This document shows positions 48,325 through 63,700 of a stretch of DNA of 64,000 nucleotides, piece after piece. Below the pieces are notes generated by a model. The model made no database searches. It saw only the letters and a list, made by a program, of their open reading frames with translations, and was not told where the DNA came from. Origin of the DNA: Orbilia blumenaviensis (Eukaryota > Ascomycota > Orbiliomycetes > Orbiliales > Orbiliaceae); contig JAVHNS010000014.1 of assembly GCA_036872755.1 (NCBI GenBank), forward strand, positions 1,298,602 to 1,362,601, in the 5' to 3' direction. The translations under genes and the position numbers were made by a program. Within the stretch, counting starts at the first letter, position 1; each line of letters starts with the position of its first letter.

Positions 48325-51300
48325 TTTTAACTTAGAATATTACTTAAAAGTCAGAATTTTCATCTGTTTTTTAGAAATTATAAAATGATTACTATTTATT
48401 AAATAATATTCTTTAAATTTTTATAAATATTAAAAAATTTAAATTATTTTAATTATTATATAAATATTAAAATTTAAGATATTAATAAAATTTATATTTT
48501 TAAAAATTTAATATAAAATAATTTTTTTTATAATAATTTATAAATAATTATTATTAATAATTAAATATAATATAAATAAATTTATTTTTATAATTTAAAA
48601 TTATTATTATTATTATTAATATAATTTTAATATAAATATATATTTATAATAAAAAAAAATAAAATAATAGTTATTTATTAGATATTAATAAAAAAATTAT
48701 TAAAATTTATTTTTTTTTTTATTGTTAATAATATCAAATTTAAATTTTAAACTTTTTTTTTTAATTAAATTATTTTTTCAAAAATAATTTATATTAAATA
48801 TTAAATAATTTATAAAATCTTTTTTTATATAAATTAATAAATTTATAAAAATTTAAAATATTTTTTATAAATTATTAATATTTATTAATTTACAAAATAT
48901 ATTAATTATAAAATAATAAATATTATATTTTTATTAATTATTATTATTATAATTATATTTATATTTTAAATTTTAATTTTTTATTATTTTAATATAATAA
49001 ATATTATTATTATAATTTAAATTATTAATTTTATATTTATCATATTTATTAATTTTAAATTAAAAATCTTTTAATTTATGAAAATTTTTTAATATTATTT
49101 AATTAATATTATAAAAATAATAAAATATATAAATTATATATTTATATTTTATTATTATTAATTATTAAATATTTTTTATTTAAAATTATAAAAAAATAAA
49201 TTTATTTTTATTATAAGATTTTTATAAATAAGATATTAATTTTTAATTAATAAATTTTATATTTAAATTTTATAATATTTAATAATATTTTCTAAATAAT
49301 AAACATTTTTTATAATTTTTTTAATAATATTAATAAAATAATTTTAATTAAAATTAAATAATTTTATAAGATATTCTATATATTAATAATTTAATTATTT
49401 ATTAAAATTTATTAAAAAATTTTAAATATATTTTTAAATATTTTTACTAAAAAAAAATAATATATCTTAAAATTATCAAAAAAAATATTAATTTTAATAT
49501 TTTTTATAAATATTAATTTTATTTAAAAAAGAATATAATTTTTTATAAATATATTAAAAAGTTTTAATATTACTATTATAATTTATTATTTTCTTATTAT
49601 TTACTAAATATATTCTTAATATATTATTAATTAATTTTATTATTATATATATTATTAAAAAAAATATTTTTAAATTTTTAAATTTTTAATATATTATAAA
49701 ATATAATATTATTAATTTTTAATTATTATTTATTATTTTAAATTAATAAATAAAAATTATTAAATATTTTTAATTAAATATATAATATTTAATAATAAAT
49801 AATATTATAATTATAAATAATATTTTAATTATAAATTCATTATTATTCTTTATTATTTTTTTTAAAATAAAAATTATTATAATAAATAATTTAATTAAAT
49901 TTATTTATATACTAAACAATAATAATTTATTAAAATTTATTAAAAAAATATTATAAAATTATAATAAAATAAATTTCAAAATTAAATTTATTTTTTTATA
50001 TATTTATTTATTTAGTTTTATAAAAATATTAATAAATTATATAATAGATGGTAAAAAATCAATAAAAAATAATATTAGTAAAAAAATTATAAAATAATTA
50101 ATTTTTTTAATTAATTTTTCTATTTTTTTTGTTAAATTTAATATTTTATAATTTAATTTTATAAATAAATTCTTTAATATTATTATATTAAATAATATAA
50201 AATTTAATAAATTATTATTATTTATTATTATTTTTTATAATAATATATTTATAATAAAATTTACTAAATTATCATTATTTATTATCATTTTTTATAATAA
50301 TATAATTAAAATTTTTATATTTTATTAATTATTAATATATTTATAATATAAATATTATCAAATAATAAAAATTTTATTATAAATAAAAAAAATTTTTTAT
50401 TTATATTATTATTTTTTTTATTATTTTATTTTTTATATTTACAATAGTAAATTTTATAGATTTTATAAATTTAATAAATTTTTTTACTTTAATTATAATA
50501 ATAATAATAAAAATATATCAAATAAATAATATTTATTAAATAATGTAAATTAATAAAAAAAAAAAAAAAAAAAAAAAATAAAGAAAAAAAAGGGGAAAAT
50601 TATTTTAAAATATAAATTTTAAAAAAAAAATAAAATTATGTTTTAATATTTTAAATTTACTTCAATTGAAATAAAATTAAATAATAAATAATTAATAATT
50701 ATTACTTATTATAATTTATAATTTTATTATAAATAATATTATAAATTTTTAAATTTATATAATTATTAATCTAAAAATTTGTTAATATAAAATTTAAAAT
50801 TAATTATATTATATAAATAATATTAATAATTAAAATAATTTTATAATAATTATAATTTAATAATTAATAAGTAATTAATATTAAACCATAAATATTATAT
50901 ACTTAACCATTATAATTAATTTGAAATTCTGTAATTATTGTGATTTTAAATATTTTTGTTATATAAAAATTTTAAATTTTTAATAATAATTTGATAAAAA
51001 ACAGTTAATATTTTTAAAAAATTTTATATATTTTTTTTTTATTATAAAAAACAAAATTTTAATAAAATAAATTTTTTTTTAAAAAAAAAAAATTAATTAA
51101 ATATATTAAATATTTAATATTTATTAAAAAATTATTAAAATTTAAAATTTTAATTTTTAATTAATTATATAATTAATAATTTAAAAATTAAAATTCCTTA
51201 TATATAATTTTTAAAAATAACAATTATTATTTAATATTTAATATAAAATTTTAAAATATTATTTAATATTATTAATTATATATATATTTAAATATTAATT

Positions 51301-54300
51301 AATTAAAATAAAAAAAAAAAAAAATATTAAAAATTTTTTAAATAAATTATTTATTACCTTTAATAATAAATTAAAAATTTTTAAAAATATAATATTTAAT
51401 ATTTAATAAAATTTTTTAAATAATATTTAAATTAATAATTAAAAAATTCAAAAATTGTTTATTTAATTTAATATTTTAAATATTAATTTATTAATTTTTT
51501 TTTAAGATAAAAATAATTGAATTTTATTATTTTTAATATTAAAATTTGGATTTTTAATGTTATTATTTAAATTTTTAATTTTAGATTTTAAACTTTGATT
51601 ATTATTTATAATCTATTTTTTATTATTTAATAAAATATTTTTTGTTTTATTTGTAGTTATTTGTAAAAATAATAATTAAATTAAAATTTTATAAATATTA
51701 AAAATAAATTTACGCAAAAAATTTAAAAAAATTTTTAATAAATATTAAATATCTAAAGTAAATTATTAAATAACTATTAAAAAATTAAGATTTTATAATT
51801 AAAAAAAGATTTTTCTTTAATATATAGCAAAAATTTGAGAATAAAAATTTATTTAATTGGAAATTTTATATTTTTTTTTTATTTAATATTAATATATTAG
51901 TTTTAAAATATTTATTAATCAATTTATTAACGTTTTTTATAAATATATAAAATTTTTATAATGATTTAATTAATATATTTTAATTGTATTAAAAAAATTA
52001 AATTAATTTAATTTTTTATTAAATTAAATATTAATTTTTATATATTTATAAATAATATAATTATAAATAAATATTTTTAAATTATAATTATAAATATGTA
52101 ATTAATATTTAATATTTTTTAATTTTTTTTTATATTTTTTTTTTAATTTTTTTTTTAATTTAAAATTATAATAAATATGAAATATATTATTATATAAATA
52201 AAATTATTTTTAAAAATATTTAAAATATTTTATTGTTGTTTTAATATGATTATAATATTATATAAATAAATAAAATTCAAAATAATTTTAAATATATTAA
52301 AAAAATTATTAAATATTAAATATTAATTAATTATTAAATATTAGAAAATAATTATAAATATATATAAAAAAATTTATTTAATTATTTTTAATTTTTTTCT
52401 TTATTATTATATAATTTAATTAAAAAATTTTTAAAATTTAAAAAAATTAAAATATAATAAAAATTTAATTTAAATTTTATTAAATTTATTAATATATTTA
52501 TAAATTTTTATAAACATTATTAATTATATTAAAATATTTTTAAAAATTTTAAGATAAATTTTTCGTAATAAATTAAATTTAAATATTTATAATAATTAAA
52601 TAAAAAATAATTAATAAAAAATTATATTTATATTATAAAAATATTATATTTTTATTTTATTAATATATTTTTTTTTATTTATTTTATTAATTATAATTTA
52701 AAGTTTGTTTTTAATATTTTTATATTATTTATAATTATATTTAAAATCTTAAAAATTATATATTTTTAGATTTTAAATATTTATTTTATAAATTAAATAA
52801 AAATTTATTTTGATATTAAATAATTTAATATATTTTATATGATTTACAATTTAATTAATTAATTTAAAATAACAATTTTATATTTTTTTATTTTTAAAAA
52901 AAAATTTAAAAATATGTTTTAAAAAATTTTAAATATTATTTAATAAACATTAAAAATTATTTAATAGTTTCAAAAATTTAAAAATAAAATTTTAAATAAT
53001 TTAATTAATTAATAATTTCTAATTTTTAAATAAAAAAACCTTTTTTAAAAAAATCAATAATAATATGAAAAAAATCCATAAATAGTATAATAATTAAAAA
53101 TAAATAATTAATAATAAATTAATAATAATTATATATATTAACTAAGTTTTTTTATTTTTAAAAAAATTTATTAAATATATAATATTAAATATAAAAATAT
53201 ATAAAATAAATATTACACCAATTAAAAAAATTTTTTATTAGATAATTAATAATAAATTATAAATATATTTATAATATATTTAATTTATATATTTTATTAT
53301 TAATTTTTTAATTTAATTTTATTATACATATATTTATTTTTATTATTATATTTTTTATAAAATATAATTATTAAATATTTAATATATATTAATTAATAAA
53401 AAAAATAATAAATATAATTAATTAAATTTTTTTAAAAATACAAAATTACTAATAATCTAAAAACTTCAAAATCATAAATAAATTTTTAGAAATTTAATTA
53501 TAAATTATTATTTATAATATTTAATAATTTTTAAAAAATATAATTTAATAAAAAAAAGTTAATATTAAATACTAAAAAATTATTATTAAAATATTTATTA
53601 ATTTTAAATTTTATAAGTTTATTTTAAATAAATTAACTTACTAAATTATATTCTTATTTATTTTTAAATAAATAATAAAATACATTAAAAAAATTTATAT
53701 ATATAAAATTATTTTATAATAAATATTTAATATTTATATAATATTTTTGTTTAATAAATTTTTTAATTAATATATTAAATTTTTAAATATTTATTAACAT
53801 TTTATAATTTTTATTAAATATTAATTAATAATTAATATTATTATTAAATTACATTTATTTATTAACATATTTTTTTATTATATATTAATTATAAAATTTT
53901 TTATAATTATATTTATTTTTATATAAAAAATATTAAAAAATTTTAATAAATATTTAATATTTTATAATTATTCAATAAATTTTAATTATTTATTAAAATT
54001 ATAAAAATAATATTAATAATATAAAATTATTTTTATAAATAATAAAAAATTAATATATTATTATAATAATTATATTTATTTTTATTAATAATAAATTTAA
54101 ATTAACCATAATATTTTAATATAAAAATTTTTTTTAATAAAATATATAAAATAAATTAAATTAAAACCAAAAAAAAAAAAACAATATATATATAAGAATT
54201 TTATTAATTAATATTTTATTTAAAACATACCATCATCATCTAACAATAATCTTTAACAAATATAAAAAATTAATAATATAAAACTTTAATATACAAAATC

Positions 54301-56084
54301 TTATATAAAATATTTAAAATTATAATATTAAAAATATATTAAAAATTAAATTTAAAATTATAAATACAAAATTATTAATAATTATTTATTATAAATTAAT
54401 TATATAATACTATTATATATATAATAACTACTATAATATTTAAAATCTTCTTTATTTTATTTAATAATATTATATAAAATAAATTAAAATCTATTTATTT
54501 TTAATTATATTTTTTTTATATAAAATAAATATTTTATAAAAATTTTATCTATAATTAATTATTATTTATAATTATTCTATTTTTATATATTTAAAATAAA
54601 TTTTAAAAATTTATTTATAATTAATTTCTATTTATAATTATTTTATATTTATAATCTTATATTTATATATTTAAAATAAATTTATAAAATTTATTTATAG
54701 TTGGTTATTGTTTATAATTGTTTTATATTTATATGTTTGAAATAAAATTAAAAATTTAATATTTATATATTATTTATTATATTTTTTTAATATAAATTTA
54801 TTAAATCTTTTTCTTTTTTTTTATTTTTTTTTAAATTTTTTAAATTTATTAAATAATATAAATTTTAAAATTTTTAAATTAAAATAAACTTAACATTATT
54901 ATAAATAATAAATTTTAAAATATTAATTATTAATTAATAAATTTAAAAATTAACAAATATCATTTAATTATTTTAAATAAAATCAATATTAAAAAAAAAA
55001 ACAAATATAAAATTTAGGAAAATTTTTAAAGTTTAATTAGATTTTGTGATTAAATTTTTTTTAAATATAATATTAAACTTTTTATATTAAATTTATTTTT
55101 TTAAAATTTATTATATTTTGAATTATTATTTATTAATTTAATTATATTAAATAAAAATTAGTTTTTTGAAAACTCTTAAAATTTTTTAAAATTTTTTTTA
55201 AAATTTAAAATTAAAAAATTATTATTATATTAATTTTTTAAATATTATTATAATTTAATTTTATATATTTTATTAATTTTAAAATAAATTTTAAAAATTA
55301 TTAATTATTTTTTAACTCCCTTTTATTATTTTTAAATTAATTAAAAATTATTAATAAAAAATTTATTTATTTTTTAACTTCTAAAATAACTTTTAATAAT
55401 TTTATATTTTAAAAAATATTTTTAATCTTTTATTATCTAATAAAAACTTTATATTATTAAAATTTAAAATTAAAAATATTATTAAAAAAAAAAATTTAAT
55501 TTTTAAAATTAATTTACATAAAACAAACAAAAAATTTAATATTTTAATTTAATATATCTTAAATTCTATATTAAATTTTAATCATTTATTAACAATTTAA
55601 ATTAATTATTATTTTAAAAAATTAAAAATATAAATATAATAAAAATAATAATAATATTTTTATTAAAAATAAATTTAATAATATATAATTTAATTTTAAT
55701 AATTTTTATAATAATTTTAATAAATTATTAAATATATTAAAAAAAACTAAAAACATTTATTAATATATTTTATAATAAATAATAATTTTAAAATTTAAAT
55801 TCAAAATAAAAAATTTTTTAAATAAATTAATAATTTTAATAATTTATATAAATAATAATATTAAATATTTCAAATTTAAATTAAAAATAAAAATATATTA
55901 TTAAATAATTTTTAAATATTTAAAATTTTTTAATTAATAAATATTATTTTAATAAATTTCATTAAATTTTATAAAATTAATTTTTTTACCAATAAAACCT
56001 AAAATAAAAAAATATTTAATAATTAAAATAATAAATTTATAAAATTAATTAATATTATAAAAATAAATAATAATAATTTAGGAA

Positions 56085-56190
56085 ATAATAAAAATAATTT
56101 AGATGTTTTAAATAATAAAAATAATAATTTAAATATTTTAAATAATAAAAATAATAATTTAAATATTTTAAATAATAAAAAAAATAAAAT
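56085..56190. repeat. 30-bp tandem repeat, about three copies
   Basis: Units of the form TTTTAAATAATAAAAATAAT plus ten further bases. A 67-codon minus frame over it (LFLLFKIFKL repeated) is a product of the repeat. Confidence 0.75.
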
Positions 56191-58459
56191 TAATATTTTA
56201 AAAAACAGAAATAATTTTCTAAACAAAAAATAAAAAATTATATAATATACTTTTAATTAATAAAATTAAAAAAAATAAATTAATATAAATAATTAAAAAA
56301 ATATAAATTTATTAATTTTACAATTTATAATTCTTAATTTAATTTTATTAAAATTTTAATAATTTTTTAAAAATAAAAAAATATTAATTATTTTATAATT
56401 AATAATAACAATTTAATTATTAATATTTTCTATATTATTAAAAATCTTATTTTAAATTATTTTCAAAAAATAAAAAAAAATATAAAAAAATTATATTACT
56501 TTAATATTTATTAAAAAATTATAATTTTTAAAAATAAAAAAATTATAAATTATATAAAAATAATTATAAACATTAAATATTTAAAAAAAATTTTTAAAAA
56601 AAAAATAAAAAATAATATGAGAGTTAAAATTATTAAAAATATTATATTAAATAAATTTATATATTTTAAATTTTTTATATATTTATAAATATATTAATAA
56701 TTTTTATTATTTAATATATATTTTTTTAATAAATAAAATATTTATTTTATTTATTTTAATTTTTTTATTAATTATTATTAAACTTTTAGTATTAAATATC
56801 ATTTTTAAAAAAATTATTTTAAAAATTTATTATTTACTTTTAAATAATAAATTAATTTTTATTTTTAAAAATATTATTATAAATATTTTAAATAATAATA
56901 TATATTTAATTTAAAATAATAAATTTAATATTATTTAATAAATATTTTTAAATAATTATTATTATATAAATTATTTTTAAATTATTTTAAATAATATTAA
57001 TAATTTTTATTTTAATTTAAATAATTTATTATATATTTATTATTTATTTAATATTATATATAAAAATTTTAAAAATTATATTGTTTTATATTTCAATTAA
57101 AATTTAAAAAACTAAATTAAAAATTATAAAAAATTATTAATAAACAAAAGAAATATTAAAATTTATAAATTATTTAAATTTTATATAATTTTATATAAAA
57201 ATTTATAAATAAATAATATATTTTTTTTTAAAAAAAATATTTAATTAAATATTAATTATTATTTAATAATAATTAATAAAAATAAAAATAAAAATAAAAA
57301 TAAAAATAAAATTACTTAAGTATTAAATAATTTTTAAAATTTATATTAAAAAAAAAAAAAAACTTAAATATAAAAAAAAATTAAAAAATTTTTAATTATT
57401 TTAAATAAATTAAAACTTTTAAAAATTTAATAATAAATAATAAAAATTAAAAAATAAATAATAAATATCAAAAAATAAACTAAAAATTTAAAAAAAATAA
57501 TATAAAAAATAAAAAAATCCTCAACAAAAATATCAATAATTATAATATATATTATTATAACAAAAAAAAAACAAACAATAAAAATTTAAAATAAAAAAAT
57601 AAAAACTACAATAAAATCAATATTAATTTTTTTTATTTTTTTTTTTAAAAATTTTATAATTTATTTAAAAATACAATTAATAAATTCTATTATTTCTTTT
57701 TAAAAATTTTATTATAAATTATCAAAATTTACTTATATTTAAATACCAACTTAACTATCAAAAATGTGAATATGATTATATATATTATAATAATTATTTT
57801 AAACTACTAATATAAACTTTTAATATTATACATTTATTATAAATTAATTTTTAATTATAGACTACTTAGAATAATTTTAATTATTACTAAAATTTTTAAT
57901 ATGATTTTACCTAACTTATTTAAGCTAGCAAATTCTCAACATCCACCAATTACCTTTTAAAATCCTTACCTGCTTCCCAGCACTTCGTATATTAGCTTCC
58001 CAGCTCGCTTAGTTTTTTCCTGATGAGGAAGTTAATTAAATTATTAATAAATATAATTTTTTTAATATTTAAAACTTTTTTTGTATAAAAATCTTTGATT
58101 ATATAATATTTAATGTTTATATATTTTATTTAGTTATATTATTTAAAATTAATTATAAATTATTGAATAATTATATAATTAAAGTGAAATAATAATAATA
58201 TAAATAGTTTAATTTTTATAGTTTTTATTAAATATTTTAATTAAATTATGTTTTTAATTATTTTTATCATAATTATATATTTAATATATTATATATTATT
58301 AATTATTATTATTTATTTTTTAAATTTTTAGATTATTAAATTTTAATTATAAAATTATAAATAATTTTTGGTTAATTTTTTGTTATTTATATTATTAATT
58401 AAATTAGAATCTAAATAATTTTTTAACAATTTTTGTTATTTATTTTTTATATTTTTTAG

Positions 58460-58775
58460 TATAAATTTTAAAATTTTTATATTATTAAAATATTTTAGTA
58501 TTTTATATATTATTTTAATATATATTATTATTGGTTTTAAGTTGTATTTAATTAATTATTTTATTATAAATTAAATTTAATTTTATATAAATTATTAAAT
58601 ATATAAATTATTTATTTAATTATTAATATTAATAAATTTTATTATTTATTAATAATATATTATTTTTAATAATAAAATTTTATTTTATTAAAATTTTTAT
58701 AATATTATATTAATTTATATTATAATAAATAAAAATAAATTTAATAAATATTTATTAAAAAATAATAATTATCTT
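58460..58775. repeat. Dispersed repeat matching 35020-35328
   Basis: Same orientation, differing almost only by transitions. Here it runs on into T-rich sequence, whereas the other copy ends at a ZX element. Confidence 0.6.
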
Positions 58776-59805
58776 TTTTTTTTTATTTTTTTTAATAAAA
58801 ATTTTTAAAAAAATTTTAATTTTTTTAATATTAATTATTTTATATTTAATTTTAAACACTTTTTTAATTTTAATTATTAAAATTAATATAATAATTATTA
58901 TAAATAAGTTATTTATATAAAAAAAAATTATAATATTATTATTTTTATTAATATATAAATTTTTATTATTTTTATATAATATAAAACTAAATTTTTTAAA
59001 AAAAACATTAATATTTATATTCTAAATTTTAAATATTTAACACAAATTATATAATATATATTTAAAATATAAAATTAAATTTTTAAAATTTTTAAATATT
59101 TTTTTATAATAATTTTTAACAATATTATATATATTTTTTTTAAAAAAATAAAAGTTAAAAATATAGTTTTAATATTTAATTAATATAATTTTTAATTTTT
59201 AAAAGTAATTAATATTAAAAATAATTTAAAAATTATTAATTTAATTATAAGAATATATATATTTAAATTAGTATTAAATTAAAAATTTTTATAAATTATT
59301 AGTTTAATTTTATATTAAATTAGATTATTTTAGATTTTTATTTTAAATATTTATTTTAATATAAAAGTTTTACTCTTGAGACAAAGGGTGGGGTTGCAAG
59401 ACCGGCGGCAAACGGGGTGAAAACGGTTTGCGGGTTGCCACACCATTTTCAAAACCGTTTTTCAATTTTTTCACTATTTTACAAACAGTTTAGCAACAAT
59501 TTACTAGTTTTTTCATAATTTTTTTATTATTCTCAAAACCATTTTTCAAATAATAAAAAAACTGTTTTTATAACAATTTTCTACCAGTTTTTTAATAATT
59601 TTCTGACGATTTTGTTGTAGTTTTATTGCAATTTCAACAATCATTTTAATAATAATTTACAAATTGTTTTATAATAATTTGCAGACTATTTTTATAATAA
59701 TTATATTACTATAATCTTGATAATTAATTAAATTAAATAAATTAAATAAATTAAATAAATTAAATACATTAAATAAATTAAATAAATTAAATAATTAAAA
59801 AACAG

Positions 59806-59910
59806 TGGTTACGTAACCATTTTCGCCGCTTTAACTTTCTTTTCTATTTAATTTGAATTTAATTTTGTTTTCGCATGCAAATTGGTCACGTGACACATAC
59901 AAAAAAATGA
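59806..59910. repeat. Palindromic GTTACGTAAC/GTCACGTGAC module in W copy 3
   Basis: GGTTACGTAACC (59807-59818), ATTTTCGCCGC, GCATGCAAATTGG and GTCACGTGAC (59885-59894) are in the same order and spacing as part of the Y module at 28934-29055. Confidence 0.7.
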
Positions 59911-60002
59911 CTTTGAAAAATTTTGAAAAATTTTTTGAAATTACTTTTAACTAATTGATTATTTTACGTTCAACTTTTTTTTTAATCTATCATTCTACTA
60001 TC

Positions 60003-60381
60003 TTACTAGTTAACTGCCTCACTAGCTAATTGTTTTATTAGCTGCTGTGCTAGTTGCTGTGCTAGCTGCCAACTTGCTGAGTACTTTACTAACTGTTTTA
60101 CTAGCTGCTTTGCTAACTGCTGTATTAGCTGTTCTACTAGCTGCTGTACTAGCTGCTGTACTAGCTGCTATGCTAGTTGTCAATTTGCTAAGTGTTCCAC
60201 TAGTTGCCTTACTAGTTGCTTTGCTAATTGTTGTATTAGCTGCCGTATTAGCTGTCTTATTAGTTGTCTCACTAGCTGTTTCCCTAGCTGTTGTACTAGT
60301 TGTTCTACTAGTTCTTCTATTAGTTGTTCTATTAGCTGTTCTACTAGCTATTCTACTAGCTGTTCTATTAGTTGTGTTACC
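60003..60381. repeat. 12-bp minisatellite, about 31 degenerate units
   Basis: Unit CTGYTNTACTAG, with two interspersed 27-bp variants containing AACTTGCTGAGTA. The related array in W copy 2 has these fused into 39-bp repeats. Confidence 0.8.
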
Positions 60382-60555
60382 TATGTAGCTAGTTCTTAAT
60401 CTATTAAGTGATCTGCTGTGAATTTTGTGTTGTAATCAGCATAAATCAATAAAACCATAACAAAACCGTTAAAAAACTGTTAGAAAACCGTCAAAAACCA
60501 TCAGAAAACTATTGAGAAAACCGTTTGCTCATCATTTTTGAGTAATATGATGGTT

Positions 60556-60720
60556 GCGCCACTGTTATACCACTGTAATACAACTGTTATACAGCTGTTA
60601 TATAGCTGTCATACAGCTGTTATATAGCCGTCATATAGCCGCTATATAGTTATTATATAGTTGTCATATAATTGTTGTATAACCATTATATAATTATTAT
60701 ATAACTGTTATATTATCATC
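60556..60720. repeat. 11-bp minisatellite
   Basis: Unit AGCTGTYATAT, some fourteen imperfect copies decaying to AATTATTATAT at the right. Confidence 0.75.
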
Positions 60721-60798
60721 TTGTAACCACGAAACCATTTACCAGTTTTCTGACTGTCTTGTAACTGTCTTGCTAGAACATGCTTTTCCTCAAGAGTA

Positions 60799-63700
60799 TA
60801 TTTAAATAATAATTTTATTAATTTGAAAAAATTATTAGTTTTATATAAGTTTAATTTTTTTTAAATAGTTTTACATTAATAATTTTTTTTAATATAATTT
60901 ATAGTTTTTTTATAGTTCTACAATTTTTAATGAAAAACAATTTTATTTTAAAATATAATAAATATTTATATTTTTATAATACTAATAATTTAATTATTTT
61001 AGATTATTTTAAAAATTAAATTTTTCTTAAATTATTTATAAATAATTTTATATTTTTTAATATATTTGATAATAAATAAAATATAATTATTATCTAATTT
61101 TTCTCTAAAGGAAAAGGAATTTTGGTTTAAATTAATAAATTTGATAATGTATTTTTATTTATATAATTTAAAATTTATTTAAATATTTTTGTTGGTATTT
61201 TTTTAATTATATTATTAATTATTTTTATTAATAATAATTAATCTTAAATATTTTTTATTTATTTTAATTATTACTCTAATAATTCAATAATTAATTATTA
61301 TTAAATTTTTAACTAAATTACTTAATCCAATAATTCTATTTTTTTATTTATTTTTTTTATTAATTAATTAAATTTTTAATTTAATTAATTTCATATTATC
61401 ATTAAATAATATAAAAAAAAAAGAATATAAATATTATATAGATTACATTTTTTATACAAAAATTAATATTTTAATATAATTTAAAAATTGTTTTTTAATT
61501 AGGTATTTATTTTAATTTTAATTAAAAAATTAGATGGTTTTATAAATTATAAATAATTTTTTAATTATAAAATTTTAATTTTAATTTTGATATAATATTA
61601 TAAATATTTAATTTTAATATAATTTTTTTAATAATAAATTTTAATATAATATTAGTAATATTTAATTTTAATATATTTAATTAAATAATATATTTTAATT
61701 AGATTTTAATAATAAAAATATTAATGTAGTATTATTTTTATAATATAGTTTTAAATTTGGGTTTATATTTTTTTTTATAAATTAAAAAATTCTATTATTT
61801 TTAAATTTATAAAAACTATTAATTAAATGATAGTTATATTAATTTATTAATTTAATTAAATTAATTTTTTTAAAAAATATTATTTTTTTTAATTAAGATT
61901 TTTTTCGTTATAAAAATTTATTTTATTTTAAATTTTATAAAAAGTAATGTTATTTTTTATATAATTTATAAATAAATATAAATTAATATATACAGTAAAT
62001 TTGTTATATTTTTTTTTTTTTAAATATCTAATATTAAGTAAAATAATTAAAAAATTTAAAATAATTTAAATTAAATAATTATTTATATAAAGTTTTGTAT
62101 AATAATTTTTTATTATTTAAATTTTGTAATAAAAATTTGTTTTTTAAATAAACAATTATAATTATAGTTTTTTTTAAAAAAAATATTAATAAATTTATTT
62201 TTTAAAAAAATGTTAATAAATTTATTTTATATAATAATATTATAATTATAAAAATTAATATATTTATTTATTTTTTAATTATATTAATAGAATTTTAATA
62301 TTATAGTAAAAAATATTTAAATTTTATTTTATATTATAATAAAAATTTTAAAAATTTTTGGTTGTTATATTTTTTTATTTTGTTATTTAAATAAAAGTTA
62401 AAAATTTTGTATAATTTTTTATATTAGTTTTTTTTTTTTATTTTAATAATAAATAATTTAAAATTATTATAAATATTAATTTTATAAATTATTATTTATA
62501 TTTTTATTTATTTAATATAATTATTTATAAAAATAATAAAATAGTTTTTATCTTTTTTAGTTAAAAATAATTTATTTAATAAATTATTATAAATTTTTTT
62601 TTAAAACATTTTATATTTAAATTAAATATTATTATAATTAAAAATTTTTTTTTTTTAATTTATATATAGATTTAATAAATTAATAAAATTTTTTTTAAAA
62701 ATTAATTTAATTTAAATTTTTTTATTAATTTTTGTTAAATATAATATAAAATATAGTTAAGTTTGTTATATTATTTTATAAAAAATTTAATATTTTTATT
62801 TAATTTTATTTTAATTTTTAATTTAAGTTTATTTTTTTTATTGGGTGTTAAATTTAAATTAAAAATATTATATTTTATATTAAATTTTTTATTTAATAAA
62901 TATTTATTATTAAAAATATTAATTAATATAATTATTAAATTAATATTAATAAATACTACTAAATTATTGATTTTTTGGTTAAAAATATAGATTTTTAAAT
63001 TAATTTTTATTTTATAATTATACTTAACAAAAATATAGGTAATAATTTTTTAAAAATTTTAATAATTTAATAATTTAATAATTTGAAATTTAACTAAATA
63101 TTAATTATATTTATTTTAAAAATATAAATAAATTATTTATTAATTATTTTAATTTTAATGGATTTAAGTAGTTATTTATATTTTTTTAAATCTAATTTAA
63201 TTAATATATAAATATTAGAAATATTAAAATCAACAATTTATTAATTATTTATTATAAAAAAATTTTTAAATATTATAATTATTATATTTATTTTAAATTT
63301 TATATAAATTTAAAAATTAGTTTTAAATATTATTTTTTTATTAAATAGAAATTTAATTTAATTTATAATAAAATTTTTTTTAATTTTTTTAATTTATTGT
63401 TTATAATTATGTTTATTTTTTATTAATTATATTTTTTTTTTTTTTATTTTATTTTATTTTTTTTTATTATTAATTTTTTAATAAAATAGTTTTTAATTTA
63501 ATAATCAAATTAATTATAATAATAATAATTAATATTATTATTAATTTTATTTTAATTATTATAATTATAATTATAATTATTTTCATTATTATTTTTTTTA
63601 TTATTTTGGTAAATTCTTTTTTTTTTATAATTATTACAACCTTTACTACTATTTTAATTTTTTTTCTTATTTTTATTATTTTTTTTATATTTTTATAAAA

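Larger units (their letters stand above)
48267..58025. mobile_element. Putative large DNA transposon with GCTGGGAAGC subterminal repeats
   Basis: Near the left end CATCAACAAAAAAAA is followed by the hairpin arms at 48287-48324. Near the right end two copies of GCTTCCCAGC (57972-57981, 57995-58004) precede TTTTTTCCTGATG, the reverse of CATCAGGAAAAAA. Similar termini in inverted orientation with short repeats just inside suggest one 9.8-kb element. The interior is almost pure A+T with no readable coding. A target duplication is not clear. Confidence 0.35.
59371..60798 (-). mobile_element. W element, copy 3 (best preserved)
   Basis: TA-CTCTTGAGACAAAGGG at 59371 and CTTTTCCTCAAGAG-TA ending at 60798, inverted relative to copies 1 and 2. 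The terminal inverted repeat is 8 bp. Contents in order: a GC-rich end (GCAAGACCGGCGGC), imperfect 11-bp repeats of an AAAACCATTTTC type, (TTAAATAAA)n, the GTCACGTGAC module, the 12-bp minisatellite and the 11-bp minisatellite. No transposase. The 113-codon frame at 60047-60388 is a product of the minisatellite. Confidence 0.65.
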
